In this document: piece by piece, positions 9,532 to 18,892 of the stretch
Layout of the letters: each line of letters begins with the position of its first letter
How positions within the stretch are numbered: the stretch's first letter is position 1
Assembly: GCF_002165255.2 (NCBI RefSeq)
Contig: NZ_CP028561.1
Coordinates: forward strand, 372,001-436,000
Direction of reading: 5' to 3'
From: Acinetobacter sp. WCHA45
GTDB lineage: Bacteria > Pseudomonadota > Gammaproteobacteria > Pseudomonadales > Moraxellaceae
DNA length: 64,000 bases
Translations under genes and position numbers: made by a program
The notes under the pieces: generated by a model
What the model was told of the DNA's origin: nothing
Database searches by the model: none
Seen by the model: the letters and a program-made list of their open reading frames with translations, nothing else

Positions 9532-10773
9532 ATGAATTTAAATACACAAATTCTAATCGCAGCCGTACTGGGTGTTATATATGGGTTCTTCTTGACTTTG
9601 TATCCGCAGACTAGTTTTGCTGAACATAGTTTGTATGGGCTGGGGATTTTAAGCAGTATTTTTATTGGTTTACTAAAAATGTTGCTCATCCCACTTATTT
9701 TTAGTTCGATCGTTGTAGGTGTTTCAAATTTACAGGCTGGTGGACAATTTGGGCGAGTTTGGAAAATTACAGCATTAAGCTGTCTCACGACGACAACCTT
9801 AGCTTTGATTTTAGGGATTAGTTGTGCACATCTATTTGAAGTAGGTAAAGGCGTAGATATTCAAATCTTCCAAGAAGCCATGCAAAACCATCAGACGCCA
9901 GATACGCTGACGCCTTCAAGTTTTCTGACCAGTTTTATCCAAAATACCTTGATCAATCCTTTTAAAGCATTTAGTGAGGGTAATGTACTTGCAGTTGTGG
10001 TCTTTGCGTTATTCCTTGGAGTCGCATTAGTCAAAGGGGGTGAAAGCTTTAGTTTGGTTCGCAATACCTGCCAACAATTCTTTGTCATGATGATGATGCT
10101 TGTGGGTTGGGTGATGAAGCTAGCGCCAATCGGTATTTTTGCATTGCTTGCTAAATTGATCGCGAGCGAAGATCTTTCCGTGTTAAGTCGTTTAGTGGAA
10201 TTCGCAATGGTTGTCACAGGAACAACGATTTTTCACGGTGCTGTTGTTTTGCCGACATTACTTTGGATTTTTGGAAAAATGAATCCAATCACTTTCTTTA
10301 AAGGTGCACGCACAGCTTTGGTCACTGCATTTGCGACTAGTTCAAGTTCCGCGACGATGCCACTCAGTATGAAATGTGCACAAGAAAATTTAGGTGTGCG
10401 ACCACAGACGGCAGGATTTGTGATTCCTTTAGGAACACAATTAAATATGGATGGTACTGCACTTTATGAGGCAGCCGCTGCTTTGTTTATTGCAAATTTG
10501 ATAGGCTTGGACTTGAGCTTAACACAGCAAATTATCGTATGTTTAACTGCCATGATTGCTTCATTGGGAGCACCAGGTATTCCCAGCGCAGGTATGGTGA
10601 CCATGATTATGGTTTTACAATCAGTTGGTTTGCCTGCGGAAGCGATTGCGATTTTATTACCGATTGATCGAGTATTAGATACTGTACGAACAGTGGTGAA
10701 TGTACAGGGTGATATGATGATCAGCGTTGTTGTTGATCGTTATGCTAAGCAAGCAGAAGTTGAATCAAGTTGA
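9532..10773 (+). CDS. Dicarboxylate/amino acid:cation symporter (DAACS family)
   Basis: A 413-residue inner-membrane symporter of the glutamate/C4-dicarboxylate family (GltP/DctA type). The family hallmarks are present: the serine-rich re-entrant loop SSSSATMPLSMK and the NMDGTALYEAAAALF cation-binding helix, followed by the second re-entrant loop SLGAPGIPSAGM and the RVLDTVRTVVNV substrate helix. Roughly eight hydrophobic segments precede or surround these. The sequence alone does not separate glutamate/aspartate from C4-dicarboxylate transport, so no gene symbol is given. It stands alone between two terminators. Confidence 0.9.
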   Translation: MNLNTQILIAAVLGVIYGFFLTLYPQTSFAEHSLYGLGILSSIFIGLLKMLLIPLIFSSIVVGVSNLQAGGQFGRVWKITALSCLTTTTLALILGISCAHLFEVGKGVDIQIFQEAMQNHQTPDTLTPSSFLTSFIQNTLINPFKAFSEGNVLAVVVFALFLGVALVKGGESFSLVRNTCQQFFVMMMMLVGWVMKLAPIGIFALLAKLIASEDLSVLSRLVEFAMVVTGTTIFHGAVVLPTLLWIFGKMNPITFFKGARTALVTAFATSSSSATMPLSMKCAQENLGVRPQTAGFVIPLGTQLNMDGTALYEAAAALFIANLIGLDLSLTQQIIVCLTAMIASLGAPGIPSAGMVTMIMVLQSVGLPAEAIAILLPIDRVLDTVRTVVNVQGDMMISVVVDRYAKQAEVESS

Positions 10774-10795
10774 TGCGATTTAAGAAATAAAAAAA

Positions 10796-10820
10796 GCAGG
10801 AGAAGACTCCTGCTTTTTTA
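10796..10820. terminator. Bidirectional terminator
   Basis: GCAGGAG (10796-10802), loop AAGA, CTCCTGC (10807-10813), with A-run before and T-run after. It serves the convergent symporter and hydrolase genes. Confidence 0.85.
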
Positions 10821-10829
10821 TTGAAATGC

Positions 10830-11774
10830 TTATGCAGCTTGTTGTAAAGCGCGTTTTGCTGCTGGTGAATTATTTAAATAATTCACCGCATCTTGAGTAT
10901 TACCTTCTTTCACAGGATCATACCAAGGCATGAGATAGTCGATTTGTTGAGCGACTAACCAAATTGGATTTGGTAAAACCTGATTATCTTGACGACCAAT
11001 TTTGTACCATTCCATCCAAACCCATGGTCTAAATAAGCTTGGTTTTTTGTCGGTAAAACGAGGATCTTGACCCATGATATGTGCCGCGCCATCAACCCAT
11101 AAACCAAGTACACCTACGATTACAGCGACACTCATGTAATAACGTGCAATATAACCACCACCTAAATGACGATATAGATCAAAGGCAACGGTACGATGTT
11201 CGATTTCTTCAGAACCATGCCATTTAATCAGATCAATCATTTCAGGATCGGCACCGAGCTCTTCCCAACGTTTGTTATACAGTGCGTATTTACCCAATAC
11301 ACAAGTCATGTGTTCAACTGTTGCAATGATGCCTAGACGGAACAAATCCCATTGATGGTCAAGTATTTTAGGAACTTCTTTACCAAAAGGCTTATCAGCT
11401 AAAGCTTTGTTAAATAAGAAATCCATAATATCGAGATTACGCTGAATATCAATATTACGTTGGCTAAGATATTCTTTGTTCGCAGACGTATGTGCAACCG
11501 CATGCATCGCTTCTTGGCGAATAAATGCTTGAACGTCTTGTTTTAATTTTTCATCAGTAATTTCTGGAAGAACTTTGTTGTATAAGCGGCAGAACCAAAA
11601 CTCACCAGCAGGCAAAATATTGTTAATTTCATTAATAAAATAACTGGCATAAGGCTGGTTTGGAATCCAATCCACTGGTGTTTTTTTCCAGTCAAACTTC
11701 ACTTTGCGTGGGAGAATTTTATAGTCAATCGAAGAACCAAGCACTTTGTTCTTCATAATTGATAGTAATTTCAT
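10830..11774 (-). CDS. Metal-dependent hydrolase family protein (PF10118 type)
   Basis: A 314-residue protein of a family common in Acinetobacter and other hydrocarbon- or lipid-using bacteria. Glu/His pairs typical of a metal-binding helical bundle are visible: FIRQEAMHAVAH around residue 90, TVEHMT near 150 and GSEEIEHRTVAFD around 190. They are spaced like a ferritin-like diiron site, so the 'hydrolase' label may be misleading. A hydrophobic stretch (YMSVAVIVGVLGLWVDGA) near 215 may touch the membrane. The true substrate is not evident. It is transcribed alone, with a 129-base gap to engB downstream of engB's stop. Confidence 0.7.
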   Translation of the reverse strand: MKLLSIMKNKVLGSSIDYKILPRKVKFDWKKTPVDWIPNQPYASYFINEINNILPAGEFWFCRLYNKVLPEITDEKLKQDVQAFIRQEAMHAVAHTSANKEYLSQRNIDIQRNLDIMDFLFNKALADKPFGKEVPKILDHQWDLFRLGIIATVEHMTCVLGKYALYNKRWEELGADPEMIDLIKWHGSEEIEHRTVAFDLYRHLGGGYIARYYMSVAVIVGVLGLWVDGAAHIMGQDPRFTDKKPSLFRPWVWMEWYKIGRQDNQVLPNPIWLVAQQIDYLMPWYDPVKEGNTQDAVNYLNNSPAAKRALQQAA

Positions 11775-11903
11775 CGTTTAGTCCTAATCGATAGTGCAAT
11801 GAACCAACACTAAGCAGTATATGAAAACTACCTAGTGTTTGTGTTTAGCAATTCGGGACAATTAGAAATTATTTAATGCATCAAGTTGTATAAAATGCAT
11901 TAT

Positions 11904-12680
11904 TTATTCTTCGACGTCTACTTCTGAAGCTTCTGGGATCTGATCAAGGTCAAATTCTGCTGGTTGATCAAGTGTGAAATGTAAACGGCCACCCATGACG
12001 CTTGCCAATTCTTCTAAACCAATTCGATTGAGTGAAGAGAATAATTGAATCGAGAAATCAAGTTTCATTTTCTTCAACTGCTGCTTAATTTCTAATAGTA
12101 CTTTATTGGCAGGGCCACGGTTTAATTTATCGGCTTTAGTAAGCAGGATATGCACAAACAAATGGCGTGAATGTGCCCATTCCAGCATCATTAAGTCAAA
12201 ATGTTGTAATGGATGGCGGATGTCCATTAACAGTACTAAGCCTTGTAAGCTTTTACGATGGATTAGATAGTTCTCAAGTTCTTTCTGCCATACGATTTTC
12301 ATGGCTTCAGGTACAGCCGCATAACCATAACCTGGTAAATCGACCAAACGTTGATCTGGATTACCTAAGCTAAAAAAGTTAATCATTTGCGTGCGCCCAG
12401 GTCTTTTTGAAGCGCGTGCGAGTTGCTTTTGATTGGTTAAAGCATTAATTGCACTCGATTTTCCTGCATTGGAACGACCTGCAAATGCGATTTCATAACC
12501 TGTATCTTCTACGCACAAATCCAGTTTAGGTGCACTCATCAAAAATTCAGCTTGGCGTAACCAAGTCAAAGACTGCACTGCATATGCGGTTACTGCAGGA
12601 TCAGTCTTTTTTTCATAACTGATTTTTTGTTTAGGTGCGAGTTTGGCTTTGGTGTCTTTCGATTTTTCACTACGACGCAT
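11904..12680 (-). CDS. engB: Ribosome biogenesis GTP-binding protein YsxC/EngB
   Basis: A 258-residue TrmE-Era-EngA-EngB-type GTPase needed for late 50S subunit assembly. G1 is GRSNAGKS near residues 68-75, the switch/G2 Thr lies in GRTQMINF, G3 is DLPGYGYA and G4 is TKAD. The N-terminal ~45 residues are basic and unstructured, and the C-terminal ~20 are acidic (DLDQIPEASEVDVEE), both longer than in minimal EngB proteins. It is monocistronic as far as can be seen. Confidence 0.95.
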   Translation of the reverse strand: MRRSEKSKDTKAKLAPKQKISYEKKTDPAVTAYAVQSLTWLRQAEFLMSAPKLDLCVEDTGYEIAFAGRSNAGKSSAINALTNQKQLARASKRPGRTQMINFFSLGNPDQRLVDLPGYGYAAVPEAMKIVWQKELENYLIHRKSLQGLVLLMDIRHPLQHFDLMMLEWAHSRHLFVHILLTKADKLNRGPANKVLLEIKQQLKKMKLDFSIQLFSSLNRIGLEELASVMGGRLHFTLDQPAEFDLDQIPEASEVDVEE

Positions 12681-12754
12681 AGAAGCTTACTTTTTGAATT
12701 GAAATAGCAACGACTATTATAAAGGATGTGAGAGATTCGTGCGAATCTTGATGT

Positions 12755-13207
12755 TTAGGCTTTTTGAACGAGTTGTAAAAAATCAATATTTGAATTTGTA
12801 GAAGAGGGAAGAATGCCATATTGCAGCACTTCTCCAAGTGTATATTGATCTAGGCTTTGATAAAAACATTCTAAAGCTTGATCCAAAATACTTTTCAGTC
12901 CGCAATGAGAGCGTAAAACACAAGGTGGCGTATTACATTCTACGATTTGATGATTGCCTTGTAGGATACGAACAATTTCACCTAGTTTTAAACTTTTGGC
13001 TTCTGGATTTAAACGAAGTCCACCGCCTTTGCCGCGAATCGTTACAATCCAATGCTGTTTTCCCATGAAGTGAACGATTTTCACTAAATGATTTTGGGAT
13101 ACATGCAAGTCCCGTGCAATATCTGCAATCGTATACGGTACATCACTCGGACGAGCGACATACATTAAGATTCTGAGTGCATAATCAGTAAACTTATTGA
13201 GTTGCAT
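12755..13207 (-). CDS. nsrR: Rrf2-family nitric-oxide-sensing repressor NsrR
   Basis: A 150-residue Rrf2 regulator. The N-terminal winged helix (MQLNKFTDYALRILMYVA, IADIARDLHVSQNHLVKIVHFM) is followed by the three cysteines that hold the Fe-S cluster, Cys91, Cys96 and Cys102, in the CX5CX5C spacing of NsrR. Nitric oxide attacks the cluster and releases DNA. It lies directly downstream of hmp on the same strand, behind a strong hairpin, and a matching NsrR operator stands before hmp, so hmp is the obvious target. Assignment as NsrR rather than another Rrf2 protein rests on this context plus the Cys spacing. Confidence 0.9.
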   Translation of the reverse strand: MQLNKFTDYALRILMYVARPSDVPYTIADIARDLHVSQNHLVKIVHFMGKQHWIVTIRGKGGGLRLNPEAKSLKLGEIVRILQGNHQIVECNTPPCVLRSHCGLKSILDQALECFYQSLDQYTLGEVLQYGILPSSTNSNIDFLQLVQKA

Positions 13208-13240
13208 GGGTTTTCACTCAATCTATTGCTTTAAACAGAA

Positions 13241-13267
13241 AGGGCTAGTCTAACATAGACTAGCCCT
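13241..13267 (-). terminator. Terminator-like hairpin between hmp and nsrR
   Basis: AGGGCTAGTCTA (13241-13252) and TAGACTAGCCCT (13256-13267) form a perfect 12-bp stem with a 3-base loop. On the minus strand TTTCTGTTT follows. It lies after the hmp stop and before nsrR, so it probably ends or attenuates hmp transcription. Confidence 0.75.
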
Positions 13268-13286
13268 ATGCAAAACGCAGCACCGA

Positions 13287-14498
13287 TTAGCTGAGTTTTA
13301 CGCCACCCGTACCGAATGCTTCGCTATGAATGTTTTCGGCAGGAATACCACGGGCAACCAGTGCCTTATGCTGTTCCGCCATAAATGGCATTGGACCACA
13401 CAGATAATAGTCTGCATTGATTGGCAGTAAAGCGGCATCCATCGCTGCTAAATCCAGACGGCCAGCAACGTCATAATCTTCACCTAGCACATCACTTTCA
13501 TGTGGGAATTCATAGGCAGTAAATGTGCTCAGGCGTGGATATTTTGCCTTTAACTCATGAATATGCTGTTTCATGGCATGCACCTGACTGCTACGGCAGG
13601 CATGAATAAAGCTGACAGGCTGAGGCATATCTTCTGTCACTAATTGATTCAGCATAGCAATCATTGGAGTTAAGCCAACACCACCACTGATAAACACATT
13701 ACGTTTTTTGCTATCAATCAGGTAGAAGTTGCCTGTAGGTGCAGATACCTCAATTTCTGAACCCTCAGCCAAGCCATGTAAGGTGCTTGATACCCAACCA
13801 CCTGCTAACTCACCTTTTTCATCCTCACGTTTGACTGAAATACGTAAGTAATCTGCTTGAGGACTTGTTGATAGTGTGTATTGACGTGGTTGTCTTAAAT
13901 TGAGTTCAGGTACAAACACGCGAACTGAAATGTATTGACCCGCTTCATATTTAGGTAATTCACCACCATCCACAGGTGCGAGATAGAATGAAGTAATTTC
14001 ATCGCTTTCAACGACTTTTTTGGCAATTTTGAAATTACGCCAACCTAACCAACTGCCTTTGGTTTGTTGATGTTGATCATAGATCGCTTTTTCAGTGCTA
14101 ATAAATAAGTCAGCTAATTGACCATAAGCGGCCGCCCATGCACCAATCAATGGATCTTCCATCGAAATATTCAGTACTTCACTGATAGAGTGTAGTAGGT
14201 TCTCACCCACAATACTGTAATCAGGTGATTGAATATTCAAGCTCACATGTTTGTGTGCAATCAATTCGACCACAGGTAAAAGTACAGAAGGATCTTCAAT
14301 ATTTTCCGCATAAGCTAGTACAGCACCCGCAAGTGCTTGTGCTTGTGCACCACTACGTTGATGCCCCATATTGAAGGTTTCTTTTAATTCGGGGTTATTA
14401 CCTAACATACGGTTGTAAAAGTAACCAGTGAGTGCCACACCATTTTCACGGAGTACAGGTACAGTTGCTTTTACAAGGTCAATTTGCTGCGGAGTCAT
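13287..14498 (-). CDS. hmp: Flavohemoprotein, nitric oxide dioxygenase
   Basis: A 403-residue fusion of an N-terminal globin and a ferredoxin-reductase module that converts NO and O2 to nitrate using NAD(P)H. The globin covers about residues 1-137 and has the proximal His in LIAHKHVSLNI. The FAD-binding motif RQYTLS is near 208, GGVGLTPMIAML binds NAD, and the C-terminus SEAFGTGG is typical of Hmp. The length matches E. coli Hmp (396). Control by NsrR is indicated by the operator at 14526-14548 and by nsrR immediately downstream. Confidence 0.96.
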   Translation of the reverse strand: MTPQQIDLVKATVPVLRENGVALTGYFYNRMLGNNPELKETFNMGHQRSGAQAQALAGAVLAYAENIEDPSVLLPVVELIAHKHVSLNIQSPDYSIVGENLLHSISEVLNISMEDPLIGAWAAAYGQLADLFISTEKAIYDQHQQTKGSWLGWRNFKIAKKVVESDEITSFYLAPVDGGELPKYEAGQYISVRVFVPELNLRQPRQYTLSTSPQADYLRISVKREDEKGELAGGWVSSTLHGLAEGSEIEVSAPTGNFYLIDSKKRNVFISGGVGLTPMIAMLNQLVTEDMPQPVSFIHACRSSQVHAMKQHIHELKAKYPRLSTFTAYEFPHESDVLGEDYDVAGRLDLAAMDAALLPINADYYLCGPMPFMAEQHKALVARGIPAENIHSEAFGTGGVKLS

Positions 14499-14525
14499 GG
14501 GTGATCTCTCTTGGCTATCATTTAT

Positions 14526-14548
14526 AAGATATATTTAAAATATACCTT
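14526..14548 (-). promoter_or_regulatory. NsrR operator upstream of hmp
   Basis: Two 11-base halves around one central base: AAGATATATTT at 14526-14536 and AAATATACCTT at 14538-14548. The halves are inverted repeats with a single mismatch. This is the 11-1-11 architecture and sequence of known NsrR sites (AAGATGCATTT type). It ends 28 bases before the hmp start codon, in promoter-blocking position. Confidence 0.85.
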
Positions 14549-14640
14549 ATAAAATTTATTTGCAAGATCTGTTTTGACTAAAACCATAAAAAAATAGGGG
14601 ATAAATGATTATCCTCTGATTTTTAAAATAATAAAGATTT

Positions 14641-16188
14641 TTATTTGCCAAATAATGAACCAAGTAAACCGCGAACGATCTTTTGACCTGTAGAGCCGCC
14701 CAAGCTACGAGCCGCACTTTTTGCAAAAGTTCCCACAATATCTTGGGTGAGTTTCTCTCGATCTCGTTGTGCTTTCTCTGCGGCTTTTTGTTGCTCTTTT
14801 GCAAAGCGTTCTTGTTCTTTCGCCTGTTGTTTGGCTAAAGCATCTTGTTCTTTGCTTTGCTGCTTTTCTAATTCATCTGCCTGTTTTTGTTGAGACTGTT
14901 GTAGCACTTTCTTTTGCAGCATTTCATAAGCACTATCACGATCCACAGCTTGATCATAAACATCTGCAACAATACTTTGCGAAATAATAATTTGGCGTTC
15001 TTCTGGCGTGATTGGCGTAAATGAAGAGTAAGGTGGCATGACCCAACCGCGCTCTACAATTTGCGGTGTCCCTTGCTCATCTAGACAACTAATTAATGCT
15101 TCACCTACAGCAAGTTCTGTAATCGCTTGATCAACTTTGAATGCTGGATTGGCTCGAAAGGTATCCGCTGCGGTTTTGACCGCCTTTTGATCTTTTGGAG
15201 TAAATGCACGTAAGGCATGTTGCACACGGTTGCCTAATTGCCCTAAGACACTTTCCGGTAAATCCAGTGGGTTTTGGGTAATAAAATAAATTCCCACACC
15301 TTTAGAGCGAATCAGGCGAACTACCTGTTCGATTTTCTGTTGCAAGGCTGGACTGGCATTATCAAATAACAAATGAGCCTCATCGAAGAAGAACACCAGT
15401 TTCGGCTTATCCATATCGCCAACTTCTGGAAGCTGCTCAAATAGCTCAGAAAGCATCCATAACAGGAATGTGGCATAAAGCTTCGGGGTATTCATCAACT
15501 TGTCGGCAGCTAAGATATTGATATAGCCATGACCATTGGTATCGGTCTGAATAAAATCGAGAATATTCAGGCTAGGCTCACCAAAAAATTGCTCTCCACC
15601 TTGATCACCTAAAGCCAATAAATTACGTTGAATCGCCCCAAGACTAGCTGGAGAAAGGTTGCCATATTCAGCTTTTAATTCGGCTGCATTTTCGCTGACA
15701 TAGGTCAGCATTGCTTTAAGGTCTTTGAAATCAATTAATAAAAGCCCTTGATCATCTGCAACGCGGAAAACGGCCGAAAGAACGCCTTCTTGTGTGTCAT
15801 TCAGATTGAGCATTTGTGCCAAAAGTAACGGACCAATTTCTGAAATTGTGGTACGAATAGGATGACCTTGTTGCCCAAATAAATCCCAAAAAATAACAGG
15901 GGAAGCAGCAAATGGAATGGGTTCAAGTTGTAAGTTTTTTAAACGCTCATCAAATTTGGGGTTGCTACTTCCTGCTTTAGCCAAACTAGAGACATCACCT
16001 TTAGCATCTGCCAAAAAGACAGGTACGCCCAGCCGTGAGAAACTTTCGGCTAATACCTTCAGAGTCACTGTTTTACCTGTGCCTGTCGCACCTGCAATTA
16101 AACCGTGGCGGTTTGCAAATTGAGAATGTAAAACAATATCTTGCGTTGTATCTGAGGTTTTTTTTGCAATAATAATGGGTGTATTCAT
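14641..16188 (-). CDS. HerA-like ATPase, DUF853 family (YjgR-like)
   Basis: A 515-residue P-loop ATPase. Walker A GATGTGKT is at residues 33-40 and the Walker B-like [12 protein letters not shown] lies around 265. [37 protein letters not shown] is the helicase HerA-like C-terminal segment. After about residue 430 comes a Gln/Lys/Glu-rich coiled coil ([19 protein letters not shown]...), then a small hydrophobic glycine-rich tail. E. coli YjgR shares this plan, but its function is unknown. It follows metC by 19 bases on the same strand and is probably cotranscribed. Confidence 0.85.
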   Translation of the reverse strand: MNTPIIIAKKTSDTTQDIVLHSQFANRHGLIAGATGTGKTVTLKVLAESFSRLGVPVFLADAKGDVSSLAKAGSSNPKFDERLKNLQLEPIPFAASPVIFWDLFGQQGHPIRTTISEIGPLLLAQMLNLNDTQEGVLSAVFRVADDQGLLLIDFKDLKAMLTYVSENAAELKAEYGNLSPASLGAIQRNLLALGDQGGEQFFGEPSLNILDFIQTDTNGHGYINILAADKLMNTPKLYATFLLWMLSELFEQLPEVGDMDKPKLVFFFDEAHLLFDNASPALQQKIEQVVRLIRSKGVGIYFITQNPLDLPESVLGQLGNRVQHALRAFTPKDQKAVKTAADTFRANPAFKVDQAITELAVGEALISCLDEQGTPQIVERGWVMPPYSSFTPITPEERQIIISQSIVADVYDQAVDRDSAYEMLQKKVLQQSQQKQADELEKQQSKEQDALAKQQAKEQERFAKEQQKAAEKAQRDREKLTQDIVGTFAKSAARSLGGSTGQKIVRGLLGSLFGK

Positions 16189-16207
16189 TCTTCACCTATG
16201 CTTTATT

Positions 16208-17401
16208 TCATTCGAGTTGTTTTAGTGCGTTTTGAATATCTTGGATTAAATCGTTTGGATGTTCTAGTCCTATGCAGAAGCGAACCAATAAACCTTGTTG
16301 TAAATGTGTATTTTCTAGTTCTCGCATCTGTTTTAAATCATAAAGCATAACAAGGCTGACAGGGCCACCCCAACTGAATCCCAACTTAAATAAGTTTAAG
16401 CTATCGCAGAATTTTCGAATCGCTGCGAGATCATATTCAGGTTTGAAAATGACACTGACTAAACCTGCACTTTTTCCTGTTTCACAGACTTGCTGCCAAA
16501 ATAAATGGCCTGCTGAGTTGGCATCACTTGGATGTAAAACTTGGCAAAATTGAGATTGTTGCTTTAGCCAATCAAGCACTGCTATTGCACTGTTAGATTG
16601 TTGTTCATAACGAAGTGGCATATGAGCCAAGCTACGTTGAATTTGTGCGGTATCATCGCCTGAAACACAGATCCCTTGGGTTGCATGCATACGGTACAGT
16701 TTATGATGTAATTGCGGATCTCGTGTAACCACTGAACCCATTAAAATATCGCCACCACCGCTTGGGTATTTGGTGAGTGCATGTATAGTGATGTCCACAG
16801 ACAAATGCTCATCTGAAAAATCAAATGCATTAAAAGCTAGCCCTGCACCCCATGTATTATCCAATGCAGTGAGAACATTCGCTTGCTGAGCTTTTTTAAC
16901 CAGATTTTTGAGGTCGGGAAATTCTAAGGTGACAGAACCTGCCGCCTCTAGCCAAATTAATTTAGCTTTTTCAGTTGGTTGAAAGCTATTTGCATCAATT
17001 GGGTTGTAGATTTTGACGTGAATGCCGTAACGGTCTTGCAGATTCTTTAAGTGTTCCAGATTTGGGCCATAAATATTGTCTGCAACCCAAACTTCATCCC
17101 CTGAGCTTAAAAAAGTACTATTTACTAAATTGATTGCAGATAAGCCACTGGGTGCAAGTAAACAATAATTTCCACCTTCAATTCGAGCAATATTATCTCC
17201 TAATGTAAACGTCGTCGGTGTACCGTGTGTGCCATAACTATAATCATAAGGGTCAGTCCAGTGGCGATCAAAAAGGTGCGCTGTTGTTTTAAAAATAATC
17301 GTTGATGCGCGAAATAGGGGAGGTTGAATCGTTTCTATGTATTGGGGAGCTTGGCGTGGTGCATGAATGAGTGTGGTTTGTAAGCTATTTTGTTTAGTCA
17401 T
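16208..17401 (-). CDS. metC: PLP-dependent cystathionine beta-lyase
   Basis: A 397-residue Cys/Met-metabolism PLP enzyme, which cleaves cystathionine to homocysteine in methionine synthesis. The PLP lysine is in TIHALTKYPSGGGDILMGSV. An upstream ALDNTWGAGL segment carries the Asp that binds the PLP nitrogen, and YSYGTHGTPTTFTL is the N-terminal family motif (YSYGTxGTPT is typical of MetC). It heads an apparent two-gene unit with the YjgR-like ATPase. Other members of the fold (gamma-lyase, O-acylhomoserine sulfhydrylase) cannot be fully excluded from sequence, but the YGTHGTPT signature favours MetC. Confidence 0.87.
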   Translation of the reverse strand: MTKQNSLQTTLIHAPRQAPQYIETIQPPLFRASTIIFKTTAHLFDRHWTDPYDYSYGTHGTPTTFTLGDNIARIEGGNYCLLAPSGLSAINLVNSTFLSSGDEVWVADNIYGPNLEHLKNLQDRYGIHVKIYNPIDANSFQPTEKAKLIWLEAAGSVTLEFPDLKNLVKKAQQANVLTALDNTWGAGLAFNAFDFSDEHLSVDITIHALTKYPSGGGDILMGSVVTRDPQLHHKLYRMHATQGICVSGDDTAQIQRSLAHMPLRYEQQSNSAIAVLDWLKQQSQFCQVLHPSDANSAGHLFWQQVCETGKSAGLVSVIFKPEYDLAAIRKFCDSLNLFKLGFSWGGPVSLVMLYDLKQMRELENTHLQQGLLVRFCIGLEHPNDLIQDIQNALKQLE

Positions 17402-17568
17402 GGGGCAAAATTAAATCAATAGAATGATTTAGGTTAAGAGAAAATATCGAATCCTGCTAGTGATTTGCATATTTTGTACAGAATCGTTACGAATCAAAGC
17501 TTTTAGTCAAAACTGGCTTTATTTTTGCTAAGACTAATTATCATTCTAACTACAATAGGTTTACGCGC

Positions 17569-18297
17569 ATGAAGTCGCATTTAAGAGTGCATTATTTTCA
17601 GCACATTGCTGGTGAAGGTTTTGGCAGTTGCTATGAATATTTAAAGGCACATCAAGCAAAAATTACCGCCACAGAGTTCTTTGCTTTACCCGTTGATTTA
17701 TCTCTTGAATTGGAGGCCCTACCTAATATTGATGAAGTTGATTTGCTGATCATTATGGGGGGAACCATGAGTGTGAATGACGAAGCAAATTATCCTTGGT
17801 TAAAATTGGAAAAAAGATGGTTAAGACGTTATCTCTCTGCGGGTAAGCCTGCGATTGGTTTATGTTTAGGGGGGCAACTGATTGCCAATGCACTCGGTGC
17901 ATCTGTGAGTCGAAATCAACATCAAGAGTTAGGTTGGATGGACGTGGGTCGTGTTTCACACGTACCCGAAAATTACTTTCAAATACCAGAAAAAATTAAC
18001 ATTATGCAGTGGCATAGTGAAACCTTCGAAATACCCCGTGGAGGAGTCCGTTTAGCGCAGAATAATGTTTGTCAAAATCAAATGTATCAAATTGGGCGCA
18101 ATGTACTGGGGTTTCAATTTCATCCTGAAATGACACCACATGCTTTGCAATTGTTGATTGAAAATGAAGAAGATAGTGCGGCATTTAATGGTGAATATGT
18201 TCAGCCAATCGCAGAATTAAAAAAAACGATTAAAAGTAAGTTTGAACAGGGTAATCAATTACTAAATCGAGCAATAGAGTATGTGGTGAATGCTTAA
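17569..18297 (+). CDS. Class I glutamine amidotransferase-like protein
   Basis: A stand-alone GATase1 domain of 242 residues. The nucleophile elbow GLCLGGQLIANALG contains the catalytic Cys near residue 100. GFQFHPEMT carries the His near 183, and the Glu two residues on completes the triad. IIMGGTMSVNDEANYPW is the N-terminal oxyanion/loop region typical of the GuaA-like 'type 1 glutamine amidotransferase' group (YfeJ-like). It is not fused to a synthetase, and no partner is adjacent. The physiological acceptor is unknown. It is divergent from metC across a 167-base gap. Confidence 0.82.
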   Translation: MKSHLRVHYFQHIAGEGFGSCYEYLKAHQAKITATEFFALPVDLSLELEALPNIDEVDLLIIMGGTMSVNDEANYPWLKLEKRWLRRYLSAGKPAIGLCLGGQLIANALGASVSRNQHQELGWMDVGRVSHVPENYFQIPEKINIMQWHSETFEIPRGGVRLAQNNVCQNQMYQIGRNVLGFQFHPEMTPHALQLLIENEEDSAAFNGEYVQPIAELKKTIKSKFEQGNQLLNRAIEYVVNA

Positions 18298-18329
18298 TCA
18301 ACTATAAAACTAAAAAAATAAAAGAAGAA

Positions 18330-18358
18330 TTGCATAAGACTTAAACAATCGTTATAAT
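18330..18358 (+). promoter_or_regulatory. Promoter of the S10 ribosomal operon
   Basis: TTGCAT (18330-18335), a 17-base spacer and TATAAT (18353-18358), close to the sigma70 consensus. Transcripts would begin about 160 bases before rpsJ. Confidence 0.85.
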
Positions 18359-18360
18359 GG

Positions 18361-18523
18361 GCGACCCTCAAATGGAGGGCGTTCACTACGAAGAAAGTAG
18401 TTAACGCATTACAGTCGTGGCATCGATCATGACCTTAGTGATTTTCACTGCCCTTGACACTTGCCAATAAGGTGAGGTGCGTCATGGGTGATTCTTTATA
18501 TATTTGGCTTGGAGTTTACTGGT
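18361..18523 (+). promoter_or_regulatory. Structured leader of the S10 operon
   Basis: The 5' leader of rpsJ. It holds a small hairpin (CCCTC 18365-18369 with GAGGG 18375-18379) and a longer one in which GCGTT-c-ACTAC (18379-18389) pairs with GTAGT-t-AACGC (18397-18407). The two share one base, so they may be alternative. In E. coli the S10 leader is the target of repression by L4; whether this leader works that way is inference. A GGAG at 18511-18514 lies nine bases before rpsJ. Confidence 0.6.
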
Positions 18524-18835
18524 ATGTCTAACCAGAGAATTCGTATCCGTTTGAAGTCTTTTGATCATCGCCTGATTGATCAATCTGCTCAAGAGATCGT
18601 AGAAACCGCTAAGCGTACTGGCGCACAAGTGTGTGGTCCAATCCCGATGCCTACTCGCATCGAACGCTTCAACGTTCTTACTTCACCACACGTCAACAAA
18701 GACGCTCGTGATCAGTACGAAATCCGCACTTATAAACGTTTGATCGACATCGTTCAACCTACAGATAAAACTGTTGATGCATTGATGAAGTTAGATCTTG
18801 CTGCTGGTGTTGATGTTCAGATCGCTTTGGGTTAA
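18524..18835 (+). CDS. rpsJ: 30S ribosomal protein S10 (NusE)
   Basis: 103 residues beginning [19 protein letters not shown], the canonical S10 start and length. The PMPTRIERF loop reaches into the 30S head. S10 is also NusE, which pairs with NusB in antitermination. An in-frame start at 18488 would add 12 residues that S10 never has; the ATG at 18524 has GGAG nine bases upstream. First gene of the S10-spc-alpha cluster. Confidence 0.98.
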
Positions 18836-18892
18836 GGCTTTCGGTTAATTAACTCTAAGTTAATTAGGCCGCTTTTTTAGAGGTTTATGCAC

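Noticed and set aside
14556..14804. 82-codon minus-strand frame at the end of the YjgR-like gene
   Set aside because: Overlaps the conserved C-terminus of the ATPase in another frame and has no independent support.
17535..17560. Fur-box-like sequence (CTAATTATCATTC) between metC and the amidotransferase gene
   Set aside because: Only about 12 of 19 positions agree with the Fur consensus and only one half is good; neither gene is an obvious iron target.
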